From Deefgea chitinilytica (GTDB lineage Bacteria; Pseudomonadota; Gammaproteobacteria; Burkholderiales; Chitinibacteraceae), in assembly GCF_016881405.1 (NCBI RefSeq), contig NZ_WOFE01000011.1:34673-98672 (forward strand): a stretch of 64,000 nt of DNA. Reading direction: 5' to 3'. The position numbers and the translations under genes are program-made. Below are positions 27,607-37,182 of this stretch, one piece after another. Every line of letters begins with the position of its first letter. The stretch's first letter is position 1. The notes below the pieces were generated by a model. The model was not told the origin of the DNA and searched no databases. It saw only the letters and a program-made list of their open reading frames with translations.

Positions 27607-27636
27607 TTGAACTCTGTCTGCGCTTTATGATATAAA
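27607..27636 (+). promoter_or_regulatory. Sigma-70 promoter of rpmB-rpmG
   Basis: TTGAAC (27607-27612) and TATAAA (27631-27636) with an 18-base spacer, about 38 bases before the rpmB ATG and just after the ftsK terminator. Confidence 0.7.
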
Positions 27637-27673
27637 CGTGGACTTTTCCAGTTCCGAACGTCAGGACAGAATC

Positions 27674-27907
27674 ATGGCACGAGTATGTGTAGTCACCGGC
27701 AAAGGCCCGATGACAGGGAATAACGTTTCCCACGCCAATAACAAAACTAAACGTCGCTTCCTACCAAACCTGCAATCCCGCCGGTTCTGGGTTGAAAGCG
27801 AAAACCGCTTTATTCGCTTGCGCGTTTCTAACGCAGCGCTGCGCACCATCGACAAGAATGGCATCGATGTGGTTTTGGCAGATCTGCGCGCGCGCGGCGA
27901 ACTGTAA
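27674..27907 (+). CDS. rpmB: 50S ribosomal protein L28
   Basis: The 77-residue product has the L28 pattern [29 protein letters not shown] and ends with [12 protein letters not shown]. The ATG at 27674 gives the normal L28 N-terminus; an upstream in-frame start at 27638 would add a non-conserved extension. It has the four cysteines reduced to one near the N-terminus, so it is the zinc-free form. rpmG follows after 16 bases. Confidence 0.96.
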   Translation: MARVCVVTGKGPMTGNNVSHANNKTKRRFLPNLQSRRFWVESENRFIRLRVSNAALRTIDKNGIDVVLADLRARGEL

Positions 27908-27923
27908 GCTAAGGAAATAAATC

Positions 27924-28079
27924 ATGCGTGATAAAATCAAGCTAGAATCTTCTGCTGGTACTGGTCATTTCTACACAACGACCAAAAACAAACGTACCAT
28001 GCCAGAAAAGATGGAAATCAAAAAGTTCGATCCAGTTGCTCGCAAGCACGTGATCTACAAGGAAACTAAACTGAAGTAA
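27924..28079 (+). CDS. rpmG: 50S ribosomal protein L33
   Basis: The 51-residue product ([17 protein letters not shown]...[10 protein letters not shown]) is L33. It lacks the CXXC pairs, so it is the zinc-free form. AAGGAAA lies 8 bases before the ATG, and a strong terminator follows the stop by 26 bases. The rpmB-rpmG pair is a conserved operon. Confidence 0.96.
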   Translation: MRDKIKLESSAGTGHFYTTTKNKRTMPEKMEIKKFDPVARKHVIYKETKLK

Positions 28080-28105
28080 TTCAGTGCAGTGACTCCATAC
28101 TCGAA

Positions 28106-28130
28106 CCCCACTCTACCGAGTGGGGTTTTT
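28106..28130 (+). terminator. Terminator after rpmG
   Basis: CCCCACTC and GAGTGGGG enclose a TACC loop, followed by T5 and a further T5 after one G. Confidence 0.93.
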
Positions 28131-28200
28131 GTTTTTACACGGGTATATAACCAAAAGCCAAATCTCACAAGGCTCGCGATCCAATACCCGCACCTAAACC

Positions 28201-29112
28201 TTAGTTAGCCTGCGCCATCAGCTCCGCGTCCAAATCCCAAATTTCGCACAAGGTTTTGGTAAGCATCGCCAGCATTGGATCATGCTCTCGATCACTAGAA
28301 TAAATAAACTGCAACAGTGCACTAATTGCTACTTCGCCATTACGCCACAGCACAATCGAACCATCTGCCGCATACCGATGTGCAGTACGCTCGGCCAAAA
28401 TTGCGATACCCATTCCGGATTTAATCAATTCCAGCAAAGTAGCTTCTTCATCAAATTCACCCACCAATTTCGGGGCAATATTTTGACTACGCCACAGTTC
28501 TTGCGAAATATCGGCCAAGCTAGTGTATTGCGACAATCCCAGCCACGGCGCCGCGCCAAGAGTCTTCCAATCAGCATTGATTAAGTCTGCCGCCATGGCA
28601 GGCGGCAAAGCGACACAAAAACCAATTTCTCGTAAAGGCACAGTGCTGACGTTTTGATACGGATTGCGACCGAGATAAAAACCACCATCAAGAATTTTCT
28701 TGCGAACATCATTCAGAATACTCACCGAAATACCATGCGTGGTCTGTACGGTCAGTAATGGGTAGTTTTGCCGCAGCAAAGACAGCCACGGCCCGAGCTT
28801 GAGTCGTGCAGGTACCCCAATCGTGCCGATTCTCACCTTACCCTTGGGTTGATTTTGCAAGGCCTTGGCGCGATACAGCAGGCTGCGCGCCTGCCCCAAA
28901 ATTTGCTCGGCCTCAGGCAAAATCAGCTTACCCGCCTCGGTCAATTGCACCCCGCCCGAATAGCGCTCAAACAGCGAAACGCCGAATTCTTCTTCCAGTG
29001 CCTTGATCTGCGCAGTCACCGCAGGCTGTGACAAATGAAGCAATTCAGCAGCTTGGGTCAAATGCCCTTGTTGCGCCACAGTCACAAATGTACGTAATTG
29101 ATAGATTTCCAT
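28201..29112 (-). CDS. LysR-family transcriptional regulator
   Basis: The 303-residue product has the winged helix-turn-helix at 1-60 (MEIYQLRTFVTVAQQGHLTQAAELLHLSQPAVT...) and a ligand-binding domain from about 90. It is divergent from yjcH-actP with 228 bp between the starts, so it may control acetate uptake. Its effector cannot be read from sequence. Confidence 0.88.
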   Translation of the reverse strand: MEIYQLRTFVTVAQQGHLTQAAELLHLSQPAVTAQIKALEEEFGVSLFERYSGGVQLTEAGKLILPEAEQILGQARSLLYRAKALQNQPKGKVRIGTIGVPARLKLGPWLSLLRQNYPLLTVQTTHGISVSILNDVRKKILDGGFYLGRNPYQNVSTVPLREIGFCVALPPAMAADLINADWKTLGAAPWLGLSQYTSLADISQELWRSQNIAPKLVGEFDEEATLLELIKSGMGIAILAERTAHRYAADGSIVLWRNGEVAISALLQFIYSSDREHDPMLAMLTKTLCEIWDLDAELMAQAN

Positions 29113-29229
29113 ACTAAGGATTATCCCTCATTCCACCCCGATAAGGAAATCGGCAAACACAAAAATGTAGTCGATAAACCTTGATTACACACAAGAAAGT
29201 AAGCTTTATGCAATTGAACATAAGTCGAA

Positions 29230-29260
29230 CTGATTTCGTGCATCAAAAAATGCAATTAGC
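29230..29260 (+). promoter_or_regulatory. Shared acetate-gene motif, copy upstream of yjcH-actP
   Basis: CTGATTT, four bases, CATCAAAAAA, two bases, CAATTAGC. The same three blocks with the same spacing stand upstream of acs at 37080-37110 (25 of 31 bases identical). It ends 80 bases before the yjcH ATG. A TAGATTA is found at 29281, and the same TAGATTA is found at 37141 near acs. Confidence 0.6.
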
Positions 29261-29340
29261 CTAAATGGCAAGCTTTCACATAGATTAACGCCACAATACC
29301 CATTCGGGTTTGACGATCGAATTATAGAAGGAGGCAAAGC

Positions 29341-29649
29341 ATGCAAGATCATACGATTGAACGCATTCAGCAGAACCCCAAATTTAAAGAACTGGTGCGC
29401 AAAAAATCCAGCCTATCTTGGTTACTGTCAGTAGTCATGTTGGTGATTTATTACGGTTTCATTTTGGTCATCGCATTTTCACCCGCTACGCTGGCTCAAT
29501 CACTCTCCGGTGGCGTGACAACGATTGGCATCCCGATTGGCATTATGATTATTTTGTCCGTTTTTGTGATTACCGGCATCTACGTGCGCCGCGCTAACAC
29601 GGAATTTGACCAACTCACGCGCGAAGTCGTTGAGGACGCGAAAAAATGA
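29341..29649 (+). CDS. yjcH: DUF485 inner membrane protein (YjcH-like)
   Basis: The small partner gene found upstream of acetate permease actP in many proteobacteria. The 102-residue product has two membrane helices (about 22-43 and 57-79). GAAGGAGG lies 8 bases before the ATG, an unusually strong ribosome-binding site. Its stop overlaps the actP start (ATGATGA). Confidence 0.9.
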   Translation: MQDHTIERIQQNPKFKELVRKKSSLSWLLSVVMLVIYYGFILVIAFSPATLAQSLSGGVTTIGIPIGIMIILSVFVITGIYVRRANTEFDQLTREVVEDAKK

Positions 29650-31469
29650 TGAAATTAACTATGCAACGACTCTGTGCGGCAAGTTTGCTGCTGGTCTCTA
29701 GCCTGCCAACTTGGGCTGCTGGCGCGATTGAAGGTGCTGCGGAAAAACGCCACGACCTCAATTTACCAGCAATTGTGATGTTTTTAATTTTTGTTGCCTT
29801 CACACTCGGTATTACTTACTGGGCAGCTCGCCGCACCAAATCAGCAAAAGACTTCTACGCTGCTGGCGGTGGCATTAGTGGTTTCCAAAATGGCTTGGCG
29901 ATTGCGGGTGACTACATGTCAGCGGCATCGTTCCTTGGTATTTCCGCGATGGTGTTTGGTGTTGGCTACGACGGGCTGATTTACTCAATCGGCTTTCTGG
30001 TCGGCTGGCCACTGATTACCTTTTTGATTGCCGAGCGTTTGCGCAATTTGGGTAAATACACTTTTGCCGACGTTGCATCGTATCGCCTTTCCCAAATTCC
30101 AGTCCGTATTTTTGCGGCAACCGGTACATTAGTAGTCGTTGCACTGTATCTGATCGCTCAAATGGTGGGCGCGGGTAAACTGATTCAAGTATTGTTTGGC
30201 TTGGATTACACCTACGCAGTTATCTTGGTCGGTATTTTGATGATTATGTATGTGACCTTCGGCGGTATGTTGGCGACGACTTGGGTACAAATCATCAAAG
30301 CGATTTTACTTTTATCCGGTGCAAGTTTCATGGCCTTTATGGTGATGAAACACGTTGGTTTTAGCTTTGAAACGCTATTCCAACAAGCCGTTGCCGTTAA
30401 ACACGCAGGTGCTGAAGCCCTCGCAGTTAAAGCCAATGTCGCAGCTGAAGCAGCTGCCGCGGCAGTGGCAAGCAATGCGCCCAATGCCTCTGCGGCAGTC
30501 GCCAGTGCTGCTGCGGCATCAAAAGCAGCTGTTGCAGCGGCCAAAGCCAACATCATGGCACCAGGCGGTTTGGTTTCTAACCCAATCGATGCCATTTCAC
30601 TGGGTATGGCTCTGATGTTTGGTACTGCGGGTTTGCCACACATTTTGATGCGCTTTTTTACCGTATCGAATGCTAAAGAAGCACGTAAATCCGTATTCTT
30701 TGCCACAGGCTTTATCGGTTACTTCTATATTTTAACTTTCATCATTGGCTTCGGTGCGATCGTGCTGCTGTCGGGCGATGCGGGCTTGAAATTTAAGGAA
30801 GCATCTGGTGCCTTGATTGGCGGTTCAAATATGGCGGCGATTCACTTGTCTGATGCCGTCGGCGGTGATTTGTTCCTTGGCTTTATCTCTGCGGTGGCCT
30901 TTGCGACGATTCTGGCCGTAGTGGCGGGCTTAACCTTATCCGGTGCATCTGCGGTATCGCACGACATTTATGCTTCGGTGATCAAAAAAGGTAAAGCGCT
31001 TGAAAGCGAAGAAATTCGTGTTTCAAAAATCACTACCATCGCGCTCGGTTTCTTGGCTATGTTCTTAGGGATCGCCTTTGAAAAGCAAAACATCGCATTT
31101 ATGGTGGGCTTGGCCTTCTCAATTGCCGCTTCGGCCAACTTCCCAGTGCTATTCTTGTCGATGTTCTGGAAAGGCTTGACCACTCGTGGCGCAGTGATTG
31201 GTGGCTTCGTTGGCTTGATCAGTGCCTTGACCCTGATTATCCTTGGCCCATCGGTATGGGTTGAAGTACTCGGTCACGACAAAGGCAGCGAATGGTTCCC
31301 GTACAAAAACCCAACCATCTTCTCGATGACACTGGCCTTTATTACCATTTGGATTGTTTCACTCTTGGATAACAGCCAGCAAGCCGCAGAAGAGCGTGCC
31401 AAATTCTTGCCACAGTTCATTCGCTCTATGACAGGTATTGGCGCAGAAGGCGCAACTGATAAGCACTAA
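29646..31469 (+). CDS. actP: Cation/acetate symporter ActP
   Basis: ActP is a sodium:solute symporter family permease that imports acetate and glycolate. The 607-residue product has a signal-like N-terminus (about 1-22) and about 13 membrane helices, with the conserved [13 protein letters not shown] and [16 protein letters not shown]. It is about 58 residues longer than the E. coli protein, mainly because of an alanine-rich insertion at about 250-305 between helices. A terminator follows. Confidence 0.94.
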   Translation: MMKLTMQRLCAASLLLVSSLPTWAAGAIEGAAEKRHDLNLPAIVMFLIFVAFTLGITYWAARRTKSAKDFYAAGGGISGFQNGLAIAGDYMSAASFLGISAMVFGVGYDGLIYSIGFLVGWPLITFLIAERLRNLGKYTFADVASYRLSQIPVRIFAATGTLVVVALYLIAQMVGAGKLIQVLFGLDYTYAVILVGILMIMYVTFGGMLATTWVQIIKAILLLSGASFMAFMVMKHVGFSFETLFQQAVAVKHAGAEALAVKANVAAEAAAAAVASNAPNASAAVASAAAASKAAVAAAKANIMAPGGLVSNPIDAISLGMALMFGTAGLPHILMRFFTVSNAKEARKSVFFATGFIGYFYILTFIIGFGAIVLLSGDAGLKFKEASGALIGGSNMAAIHLSDAVGGDLFLGFISAVAFATILAVVAGLTLSGASAVSHDIYASVIKKGKALESEEIRVSKITTIALGFLAMFLGIAFEKQNIAFMVGLAFSIAASANFPVLFLSMFWKGLTTRGAVIGGFVGLISALTLIILGPSVWVEVLGHDKGSEWFPYKNPTIFSMTLAFITIWIVSLLDNSQQAAEERAKFLPQFIRSMTGIGAEGATDKH

Positions 31470-31487
31470 GAGTTGATACCCATTAAT

Positions 31488-31523
31488 AACGCCCTGCTCG
31501 ATACCGATGTAGGGCGTTTTTTA
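31488..31523 (+). terminator. Terminator after actP
   Basis: AACGCCCT (31488-31495) pairs with AGGGCGTT (31511-31518), followed by a T-run. It precedes the DUF294 gene by 14 bases. Confidence 0.88.
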
Positions 31524-31536
31524 TTGATAGGAAGTT

Positions 31537-33342
31537 ATGATGTCAACCTTATTTGATTTCACAATTGCGCCCTACAGCAGCCTCACAAGTTCCGAGCAAG
31601 ATCGCTTTGAGCAAGCGTTAGACATTCAATATTTTGCCAGTGGCAGCACCGTGATCGCGGCCAATGCGGCAAATACCGCCTTGCTGATTGTCAGTAAGGG
31701 GCTGATCGCCGAAGAAGAGCAAAGCGAAGTGCTCTCGGTTTACAGCGAGCTTGAAACGCTTAACGGAAAAGCACTGCTGAATGAAAGCGCCAGCCAGCAC
31801 TGGGTCGCAATCGAAGACAGCTTGGTATTTAGCGTGCCGCGCGACTTGATTTTAGAGTTGATGCGTAGCAATCCACGCTTTGGGGCCTATTTTTATCAAG
31901 ACATCGCACAGCGCTTGGCGATGCTCACGCAAGCGGCTACTGCAGGTGATGAGCTGCAATCCTTATTATTAGCGCCCATTCACTCAGTGTACCTGCATCC
32001 AGTTCAGTGGCTCAGCCATGAAGCCAGCATTCTGGATGCTGCACGACATATGCAGGCGCACGCTTGCACCTCGGTGTTTATTCAGCACCAACAACAGGCA
32101 GGCATTTTTACCCAAACGGACTTACGAGACTTTGTTACCAGTGAGCAACATGCCAGCCAAGCACGCCTAGCCGACTATGCCCAATATCGCCTGCACACAA
32201 TCAGAGATACAGCACCGCTGCACGCTGCGATGGCACTTATGGTTAGGCACAGCATCACTCGGGTTGTCGTTCAACGTGACGACACCATTATTGGTACGCT
32301 CGAGCAAGTCGACTTGCTGGCCTTTCTGACCCAACACTCGCACCTGATTCAAAATCAAATCGAGCGCGCCCGCAATCTTGACGAATTAGGATTAGCTTGG
32401 GCGCAAACCGATAAAATCATTCGCCAGCAACAAGGGCAAGGCATCAAAGTCACCTTGATCGCCGCCACCATTCGTGAATTACATCGGAAGTTGCTAGCAA
32501 AAATCTGGTTACTCATTGCGCCGCCAGAGATCACCCAACAGGTTTGCTTGCTTTGTATGGGTTCAGAAGGTCGGGGAGAACAAATTTTACCGACCGATCA
32601 AGATAACGCTCTGATTATTGCCGACGGTTTTACCCACCCAGATTTGGTAGCGATCTGCGAACAATTTAACCAAGCACTGATTCGTTTTGGCTACCCAAGT
32701 TGTGCGGGCAAAGTGATGGTGAATAATCCGTATTGGCGGCGCAGCGAAAGCGAATTCAAACTCTTGTTTAACGATTGGCAGGCCAAAACCAGCGGAGAAC
32801 ATATGTTAAACCTCGCAATTTGGCTCGACGCCTACCCCGTCATCGGCGACAAGTCTTTGTTTTCACGCTTACGCGACTACTTACTACAAGACCTCAGTCC
32901 GAATGACAGCTTGCTCGGGCATTTTGCGCTGCCGATTGTGCAGTTTGATACGCCCCTAGGCTTTTTCTCGCAGCTACGCAGCACCAGCGGACAACTCGAT
33001 TTAAAAAAAGGCGGGATTTTCACCTTGGTGCACGGCATTCGCTGCCTAGCACTCAAAGCAGGTCTCAAACAGCGTAACTCCTATCATCGCCTCGATGCGC
33101 TGCGTGAGCGAGGATTACTCTCCGCTGAATTTGCGCGCGAGCTGAGCGAAACACTGGCCTTTTTACAAAGCCTACAACTGCGATTTGGTTTGCAAAAAGC
33201 GCAGCAAGGCAAGGCGATTGACCACTTAATTACGCTCAGCCAACTAACGACCCTCGAGCGCGATCTACTCAAAGACGCCTTTGTCGTGGTCAAACGTTTT
33301 AAACAGCATATTAGCCACCAATTTAAGTTGCATCTCTTATGA
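31537..33342 (+). CDS. DUF294 putative nucleotidyltransferase with cyclic-nucleotide-binding and CBS domains
   Basis: The 601-residue product has an N-terminal cyclic nucleotide-binding-like domain (about 10-130), a CBS pair (about 150-285, with ARHMQAHACTSVFIQ and LMVRHSITRVVVQ), a GlnD-like nucleotidyltransferase region (about 330-430) with GSEGRGEQILPTDQDNAL, and a C-terminal helical domain. GSEGRGEQ with DQDNA is the catalytic signature. Such proteins are commonly found beside actP and acs; their exact substrates are not established. The exonuclease gene overlaps its end by four bases. Two ATGs (31537 and 31540) are possible. Confidence 0.86.
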   Translation: MMSTLFDFTIAPYSSLTSSEQDRFEQALDIQYFASGSTVIAANAANTALLIVSKGLIAEEEQSEVLSVYSELETLNGKALLNESASQHWVAIEDSLVFSVPRDLILELMRSNPRFGAYFYQDIAQRLAMLTQAATAGDELQSLLLAPIHSVYLHPVQWLSHEASILDAARHMQAHACTSVFIQHQQQAGIFTQTDLRDFVTSEQHASQARLADYAQYRLHTIRDTAPLHAAMALMVRHSITRVVVQRDDTIIGTLEQVDLLAFLTQHSHLIQNQIERARNLDELGLAWAQTDKIIRQQQGQGIKVTLIAATIRELHRKLLAKIWLLIAPPEITQQVCLLCMGSEGRGEQILPTDQDNALIIADGFTHPDLVAICEQFNQALIRFGYPSCAGKVMVNNPYWRRSESEFKLLFNDWQAKTSGEHMLNLAIWLDAYPVIGDKSLFSRLRDYLLQDLSPNDSLLGHFALPIVQFDTPLGFFSQLRSTSGQLDLKKGGIFTLVHGIRCLALKAGLKQRNSYHRLDALRERGLLSAEFARELSETLAFLQSLQLRFGLQKAQQGKAIDHLITLSQLTTLERDLLKDAFVVVKRFKQHISHQFKLHLL

Positions 33343-33956
33343 TTCGCTATTTACAGCAATGGCTTAGGCAACGCCAATTACGCGATGCGCGGTTCGATTT
33401 TCTATTTGCCCCCGTCCCCAGTGATGAGTGGGTCAGTATTGATTGTGAAACCAGCAGTCTCAACCCCAAGCAAGCCGAAATATTATCCATCGCGGCAGTG
33501 ATGATTCGAGGCAACACCATCCTCAAATCGACCAGCCGCCAGTGGCTAGTTAAACCCAGCGGCCCAATCGACCCCAAAACCATTCCCATACACGGATTGC
33601 GCCAACAAGACGTGAACGAAGGTTTGACACTGCACGATGCATTGACAGAATTACTGCTATATATAGGTAGTCGCCCACTAGTTGGGTACTACCTCGAGTT
33701 TGATTTAGCGGTCATCAATCGACAATTGAAACCTTGGCTGGGCATCAATTTACCCAACCAAGGTATTGATGTGTCTGGTTTGTACTACGACAAAAAGGTC
33801 AGCGCTTATCGGCCCGAGGTTGATTTATCATTGAAAAGCATCCTCACGGACTTGGCCTTGCCCGAATTGCCGCGACATGACCCGATGAACGATGCGCTCA
33901 CGGCTGCGATGATTTTTTTAAAGCTCTCTAACCAGGTATCAATTCAAAGAGGTTAA
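33339..33956 (+). CDS. DEDDh-type 3'-5' exonuclease (DnaQ-like)
   Basis: The 205-residue product has DEDDh motifs in order: SIDCETSSL (Exo I, D and E), GYYLEFDLAVI (Exo II), and HDPMNDALTAA (Exo III, His and Asp). It is related to the proofreading epsilon subunit but lacks the polymerase-binding tail. It overlaps the DUF294 gene and is probably co-expressed. The substrate is unknown. Confidence 0.85.
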   Translation: MIRYLQQWLRQRQLRDARFDFLFAPVPSDEWVSIDCETSSLNPKQAEILSIAAVMIRGNTILKSTSRQWLVKPSGPIDPKTIPIHGLRQQDVNEGLTLHDALTELLLYIGSRPLVGYYLEFDLAVINRQLKPWLGINLPNQGIDVSGLYYDKKVSAYRPEVDLSLKSILTDLALPELPRHDPMNDALTAAMIFLKLSNQVSIQRG

Positions 33957-33986
33957 TCCACAATGCCTAGAGGAAAATACCCAACC

Positions 33987-36968
33987 TTATGAACGACCTG
34001 CCCATTGTTTTAATGCTTTGAGCAAAGCATCAGGCTGAATCGGTTTCACCAGAAAATCGTTCATCCCAACCTCTAAACAGCGCTGCTTATCGTCGGCCAG
34101 CGCATTAGCGGTCAATGCAATAATAGGAATGCCCGACAATCTGCCATTATCTTGACTGCGGATCAAGCGAGTGGCTTCAAGACCATCCATCTCTGGCATT
34201 TGCATATCCATAAACACCAAATCAAAAGGCTGCTCTAGCACCGACATCAGCGCAAAACGCCCATTTTCGGCGGTCACAACCGTGCAGCCTAGTTTTTCTA
34301 GCATTTTGACCGCGACCATCCGGTTGACCGGATTGTCTTCAGCCAACAGGACTTTATAGTGCTGCGCTGAACTCGTCTCTTTTAAGGTATGCCGCGTGAC
34401 AAGCTGAGTATCGCCTTCGCCTTGCAGCACCAGCTCGAGCACGCCGTAAAACTCATCAGCCGGCACTGCTTTGGTCAAATACGCCGCAAAACCAGCATGA
34501 TGAGCTCGACTACCATCACCACGCACACCAATCGCGGTCACCAACATCAAGGGCAAAGCAGCTAAAACCGGATCGCCTTTGATGATGCGCGCCATCTGCA
34601 AACCATCGATTTCAGGTAAATGTAAATCCAGCACCGCCAGCGTAAATGGCTGCGACGTTTGTGCAGCGGTATGCAATAGCGCTAAGGCTTGTTCGCTATT
34701 CGAGACGGCCACCACTTGCCCAGCCCAAACCGTTAATAAATTGACTAAGGCTTCCCGATGAGTATCAATTGCATCCACCACCAAGACTTTTTGCTGTTGT
34801 GGCGTCGTCGCTTGCCTTAAGCGAACATGCGCCGCCACAGAAGCCATCGCCATCTGCACCGTAAACACAAAATCAGTGCCCTGCTCAGCAATGCTATGTG
34901 CCGCAATATCGCCGCCCATCAGCGTCACAATTTGCTTGCAGATAGCCAAACCTAAACCCGTCCCTCCAAAGCGGCGGGAGGTGCTTTCATCAACCTGAGA
35001 AAAGCTATTAAACAGGCGATGAATTTTATCGCTTGGAATACCAATCCCGGTGTCGCTAACGCAAAAACGCAGCGTGATCGCATTGGCGGTTTGCGCTTGC
35101 AAACTCACATTGACGCTCACTTCGCCCTGCTCAGTAAACTTAATCGCATTGCCAACCAAATTGATCAGCACTTGCCGCAAACGGCCTGGGTCGCCGCGCA
35201 ACATCGCGGGCACGTCCGCTGCAATATCACAACGATAGCGCAAGCCTTTTTCTTGCAAGCGCAAAGACATCATGGCCGAAAAATCATTAAGCAAACGCGG
35301 CAAGTCAAAATCCAGCATTTCCAGCTCTAAGCGCCCCGCCTCAATTTTGGAAAAATCCAAAATATCGTTGATGACGCCCATTAAAACGTCGCCGCTATAA
35401 CGCACAGTTTCGGCATATTCACGCTGTTGCGGCGATAAATTAGAATCCAACAATAATGAAATCATGCCCAATACGCCATTCATCGGCGTGCGAATCTCAT
35501 GACTCATATTGGCCAGAAACAAACTCTTGGCTTGATTGGCGGCTTCTGCGGCCTGCATCGCTTGTTGAAGTTTGAATTTTGCGGCCTGCTGCTCAGTCAC
35601 ATCCATCACCATGCCGTACCACAGCGTATCGCCTTCTGGCGTTCGTTCAGGCTTGGCGTGCGCCTCAACCCAAATCAAGCCTTTCGCCGGATGATTAATC
35701 CGGTACACCGTATCCCAATGTGACAATGACTCTAATGCCTTGGTATAGCTGGCAACGACTTCATTCACATCGTCTGGATGCAGATACGCCAATACTTTAG
35801 TAGCATCCTCCGCCACATCGGCAGGCTTCACACCATAAATTCCTTCGATACCAGCGCTGGCATATAAATAGGCACTACTGCCGTCTTGATTCATCCGCGT
35901 TTGAAAAATCAGGCCCGGCACTTGTTCACCGATTTTTCGAAAGCGCTCAGCAATATCATCCCGTTCTTGCCTTGCCAATTTCCGCTCAATGGTTCCCCCG
36001 ACCCAACGCGCCATCAGACGCAAAAATTCGTAATCCACCTCATCAAACGGCCGCGCTTGCACTTCCGGAGCAGCAAAATGCAGCGTGCCGTAGCGTTGCC
36101 CTGCAACCCAAATAGGAGTCCCAATATATGTTTCTAAACCAAACTTGGCATAACAAGGGTGATTGGCCCAAGGCGACAAACCCATCATTGAAATCGCGAC
36201 GACATCGTCGGCTTGATAGGTCAGACTGCAATAGGTCTCTGTTAAGTCATATTGCACGCCCTCATGCAATGCACCGTTGGCTGAATACTGCACCTCGATC
36301 AGATAATCGTTTTGCTGAATATGGCTCACAGTGCCAACTGGCACGCCAAAATAGCTACAAGCCAAATACAAAGCATTGGCAATTAACTCATGATCGTTAC
36401 GTTGCCGCAGCGCAGTAATCTGGCTCAAGGCCCGTAACGAAGCTTGTTGGCGCTGATGCTTTTCTTGCGCTTGCTGGCGTTGAATGGCTTGTCTTTGAAA
36501 CAGGATCAACTGCGCTAGTGTCGCGAGGAAAGCCTGTAATTGCTTAAGCAGTATTGCGCTGTAGGCATTATCTGAATTAGCTAAGATCGCAATACCCACC
36601 GTTTTTCCTTGATGTTGCAAGGGTAAAATCAAGCGATAAAGCAGCGGCTGCGTTACCGCAAATAGCTCAGAAAACGTGTCGTCAACTTGCTCGGCAGACA
36701 CTACGACCGCGCGACCTTTCGCAAGTGCCGCACGATATTCGGGCCGCATCGGCCACAAACAATGGGGACTTGAATAACCGCTAGCAGTCTGTAAGGAAAA
36801 CAGTTGCACACTGTGATGATTTGCACTCCATTCCCCTAGAGCGCCACACACGCTGCCCGTCAATGCCAGCAAATCTTGCAAGACAGCAGCAAACCCGCTG
36901 GGCTCAATGACCTCAGCGAGAAAATTCGATTGCGCGCGTAATAGCGCAGGTACCACGTCAAGACGCAT
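33987..36968 (-). CDS. Soluble hybrid histidine kinase (GAF-GAF-PAS-HisKA-REC-REC)
   Basis: A 993-residue hybrid sensor kinase with no membrane segment. Domains in order: GAF-like (about 25-150), a Gln-rich coiled coil (155-180), GAF (about 185-330), PAS with PAC (about 340-460), HisKA with phosphoacceptor in MSHEIRTP near 490, HATPase with GTGLGLAICKQI, a receiver with VLDLHLPE (Asp near 780), and a second receiver with AEDNPVNR and FMDMQMPE (Asp near 921). No output DNA-binding domain. It lies between the exonuclease and acs, on the opposite strand from both, so it may sense carbon status; no phosphorelay partner is adjacent. AAGGAG precedes the ATG. Confidence 0.9.
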   Translation of the reverse strand: MRLDVVPALLRAQSNFLAEVIEPSGFAAVLQDLLALTGSVCGALGEWSANHHSVQLFSLQTASGYSSPHCLWPMRPEYRAALAKGRAVVVSAEQVDDTFSELFAVTQPLLYRLILPLQHQGKTVGIAILANSDNAYSAILLKQLQAFLATLAQLILFQRQAIQRQQAQEKHQRQQASLRALSQITALRQRNDHELIANALYLACSYFGVPVGTVSHIQQNDYLIEVQYSANGALHEGVQYDLTETYCSLTYQADDVVAISMMGLSPWANHPCYAKFGLETYIGTPIWVAGQRYGTLHFAAPEVQARPFDEVDYEFLRLMARWVGGTIERKLARQERDDIAERFRKIGEQVPGLIFQTRMNQDGSSAYLYASAGIEGIYGVKPADVAEDATKVLAYLHPDDVNEVVASYTKALESLSHWDTVYRINHPAKGLIWVEAHAKPERTPEGDTLWYGMVMDVTEQQAAKFKLQQAMQAAEAANQAKSLFLANMSHEIRTPMNGVLGMISLLLDSNLSPQQREYAETVRYSGDVLMGVINDILDFSKIEAGRLELEMLDFDLPRLLNDFSAMMSLRLQEKGLRYRCDIAADVPAMLRGDPGRLRQVLINLVGNAIKFTEQGEVSVNVSLQAQTANAITLRFCVSDTGIGIPSDKIHRLFNSFSQVDESTSRRFGGTGLGLAICKQIVTLMGGDIAAHSIAEQGTDFVFTVQMAMASVAAHVRLRQATTPQQQKVLVVDAIDTHREALVNLLTVWAGQVVAVSNSEQALALLHTAAQTSQPFTLAVLDLHLPEIDGLQMARIIKGDPVLAALPLMLVTAIGVRGDGSRAHHAGFAAYLTKAVPADEFYGVLELVLQGEGDTQLVTRHTLKETSSAQHYKVLLAEDNPVNRMVAVKMLEKLGCTVVTAENGRFALMSVLEQPFDLVFMDMQMPEMDGLEATRLIRSQDNGRLSGIPIIALTANALADDKQRCLEVGMNDFLVKPIQPDALLKALKQWAGRS

Positions 36969-36996
36969 TGCACTCCTTGTGCCAAATCGGTGTTAC

Positions 36997-37011
36997 ATGC
37001 TCATTGAGCAT
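36997..37011. promoter_or_regulatory. Perfect palindrome upstream of the hybrid kinase
   Basis: ATGCTCA, T, TGAGCAT is a perfect 15-base palindrome in the divergent kinase/acs region, a candidate operator. The regulator is not known. Confidence 0.35.
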
Positions 37012-37079
37012 AGCTGCTTTCTGCTGCTTTCCCAACAAACCCTAATCAATTCAACGTCTTTTTCACTACATCAGCCTCA

Positions 37080-37110
37080 CTGATTTATGACATCAAAAAA
37101 GACAATTAGC
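37080..37110 (+). promoter_or_regulatory. Shared acetate-gene motif, copy upstream of acs
   Basis: CTGATTT, four bases, CATCAAAAAA, two bases, CAATTAGC, as in the yjcH upstream region. It ends 72 bases before the acs ATG. The matching TAGATTA lies 31 bases after the motif here and 21 after it at yjcH, a difference of one helical turn. Confidence 0.6.
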
Positions 37111-37182
37111 TTTCAAGCTCGTAATCCAATACGCTCGGCTTAGATTATTTTCAACTCAGTTTCTCTACGAAGGGGCTCACAC

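Noticed and set aside
36970..36986. Sigma-54-like TGGCAC-N5-GTGC at the hybrid kinase start (minus)
   Set aside because: It overlaps the AAGGAG ribosome-binding site and would start transcription inside the coding region.
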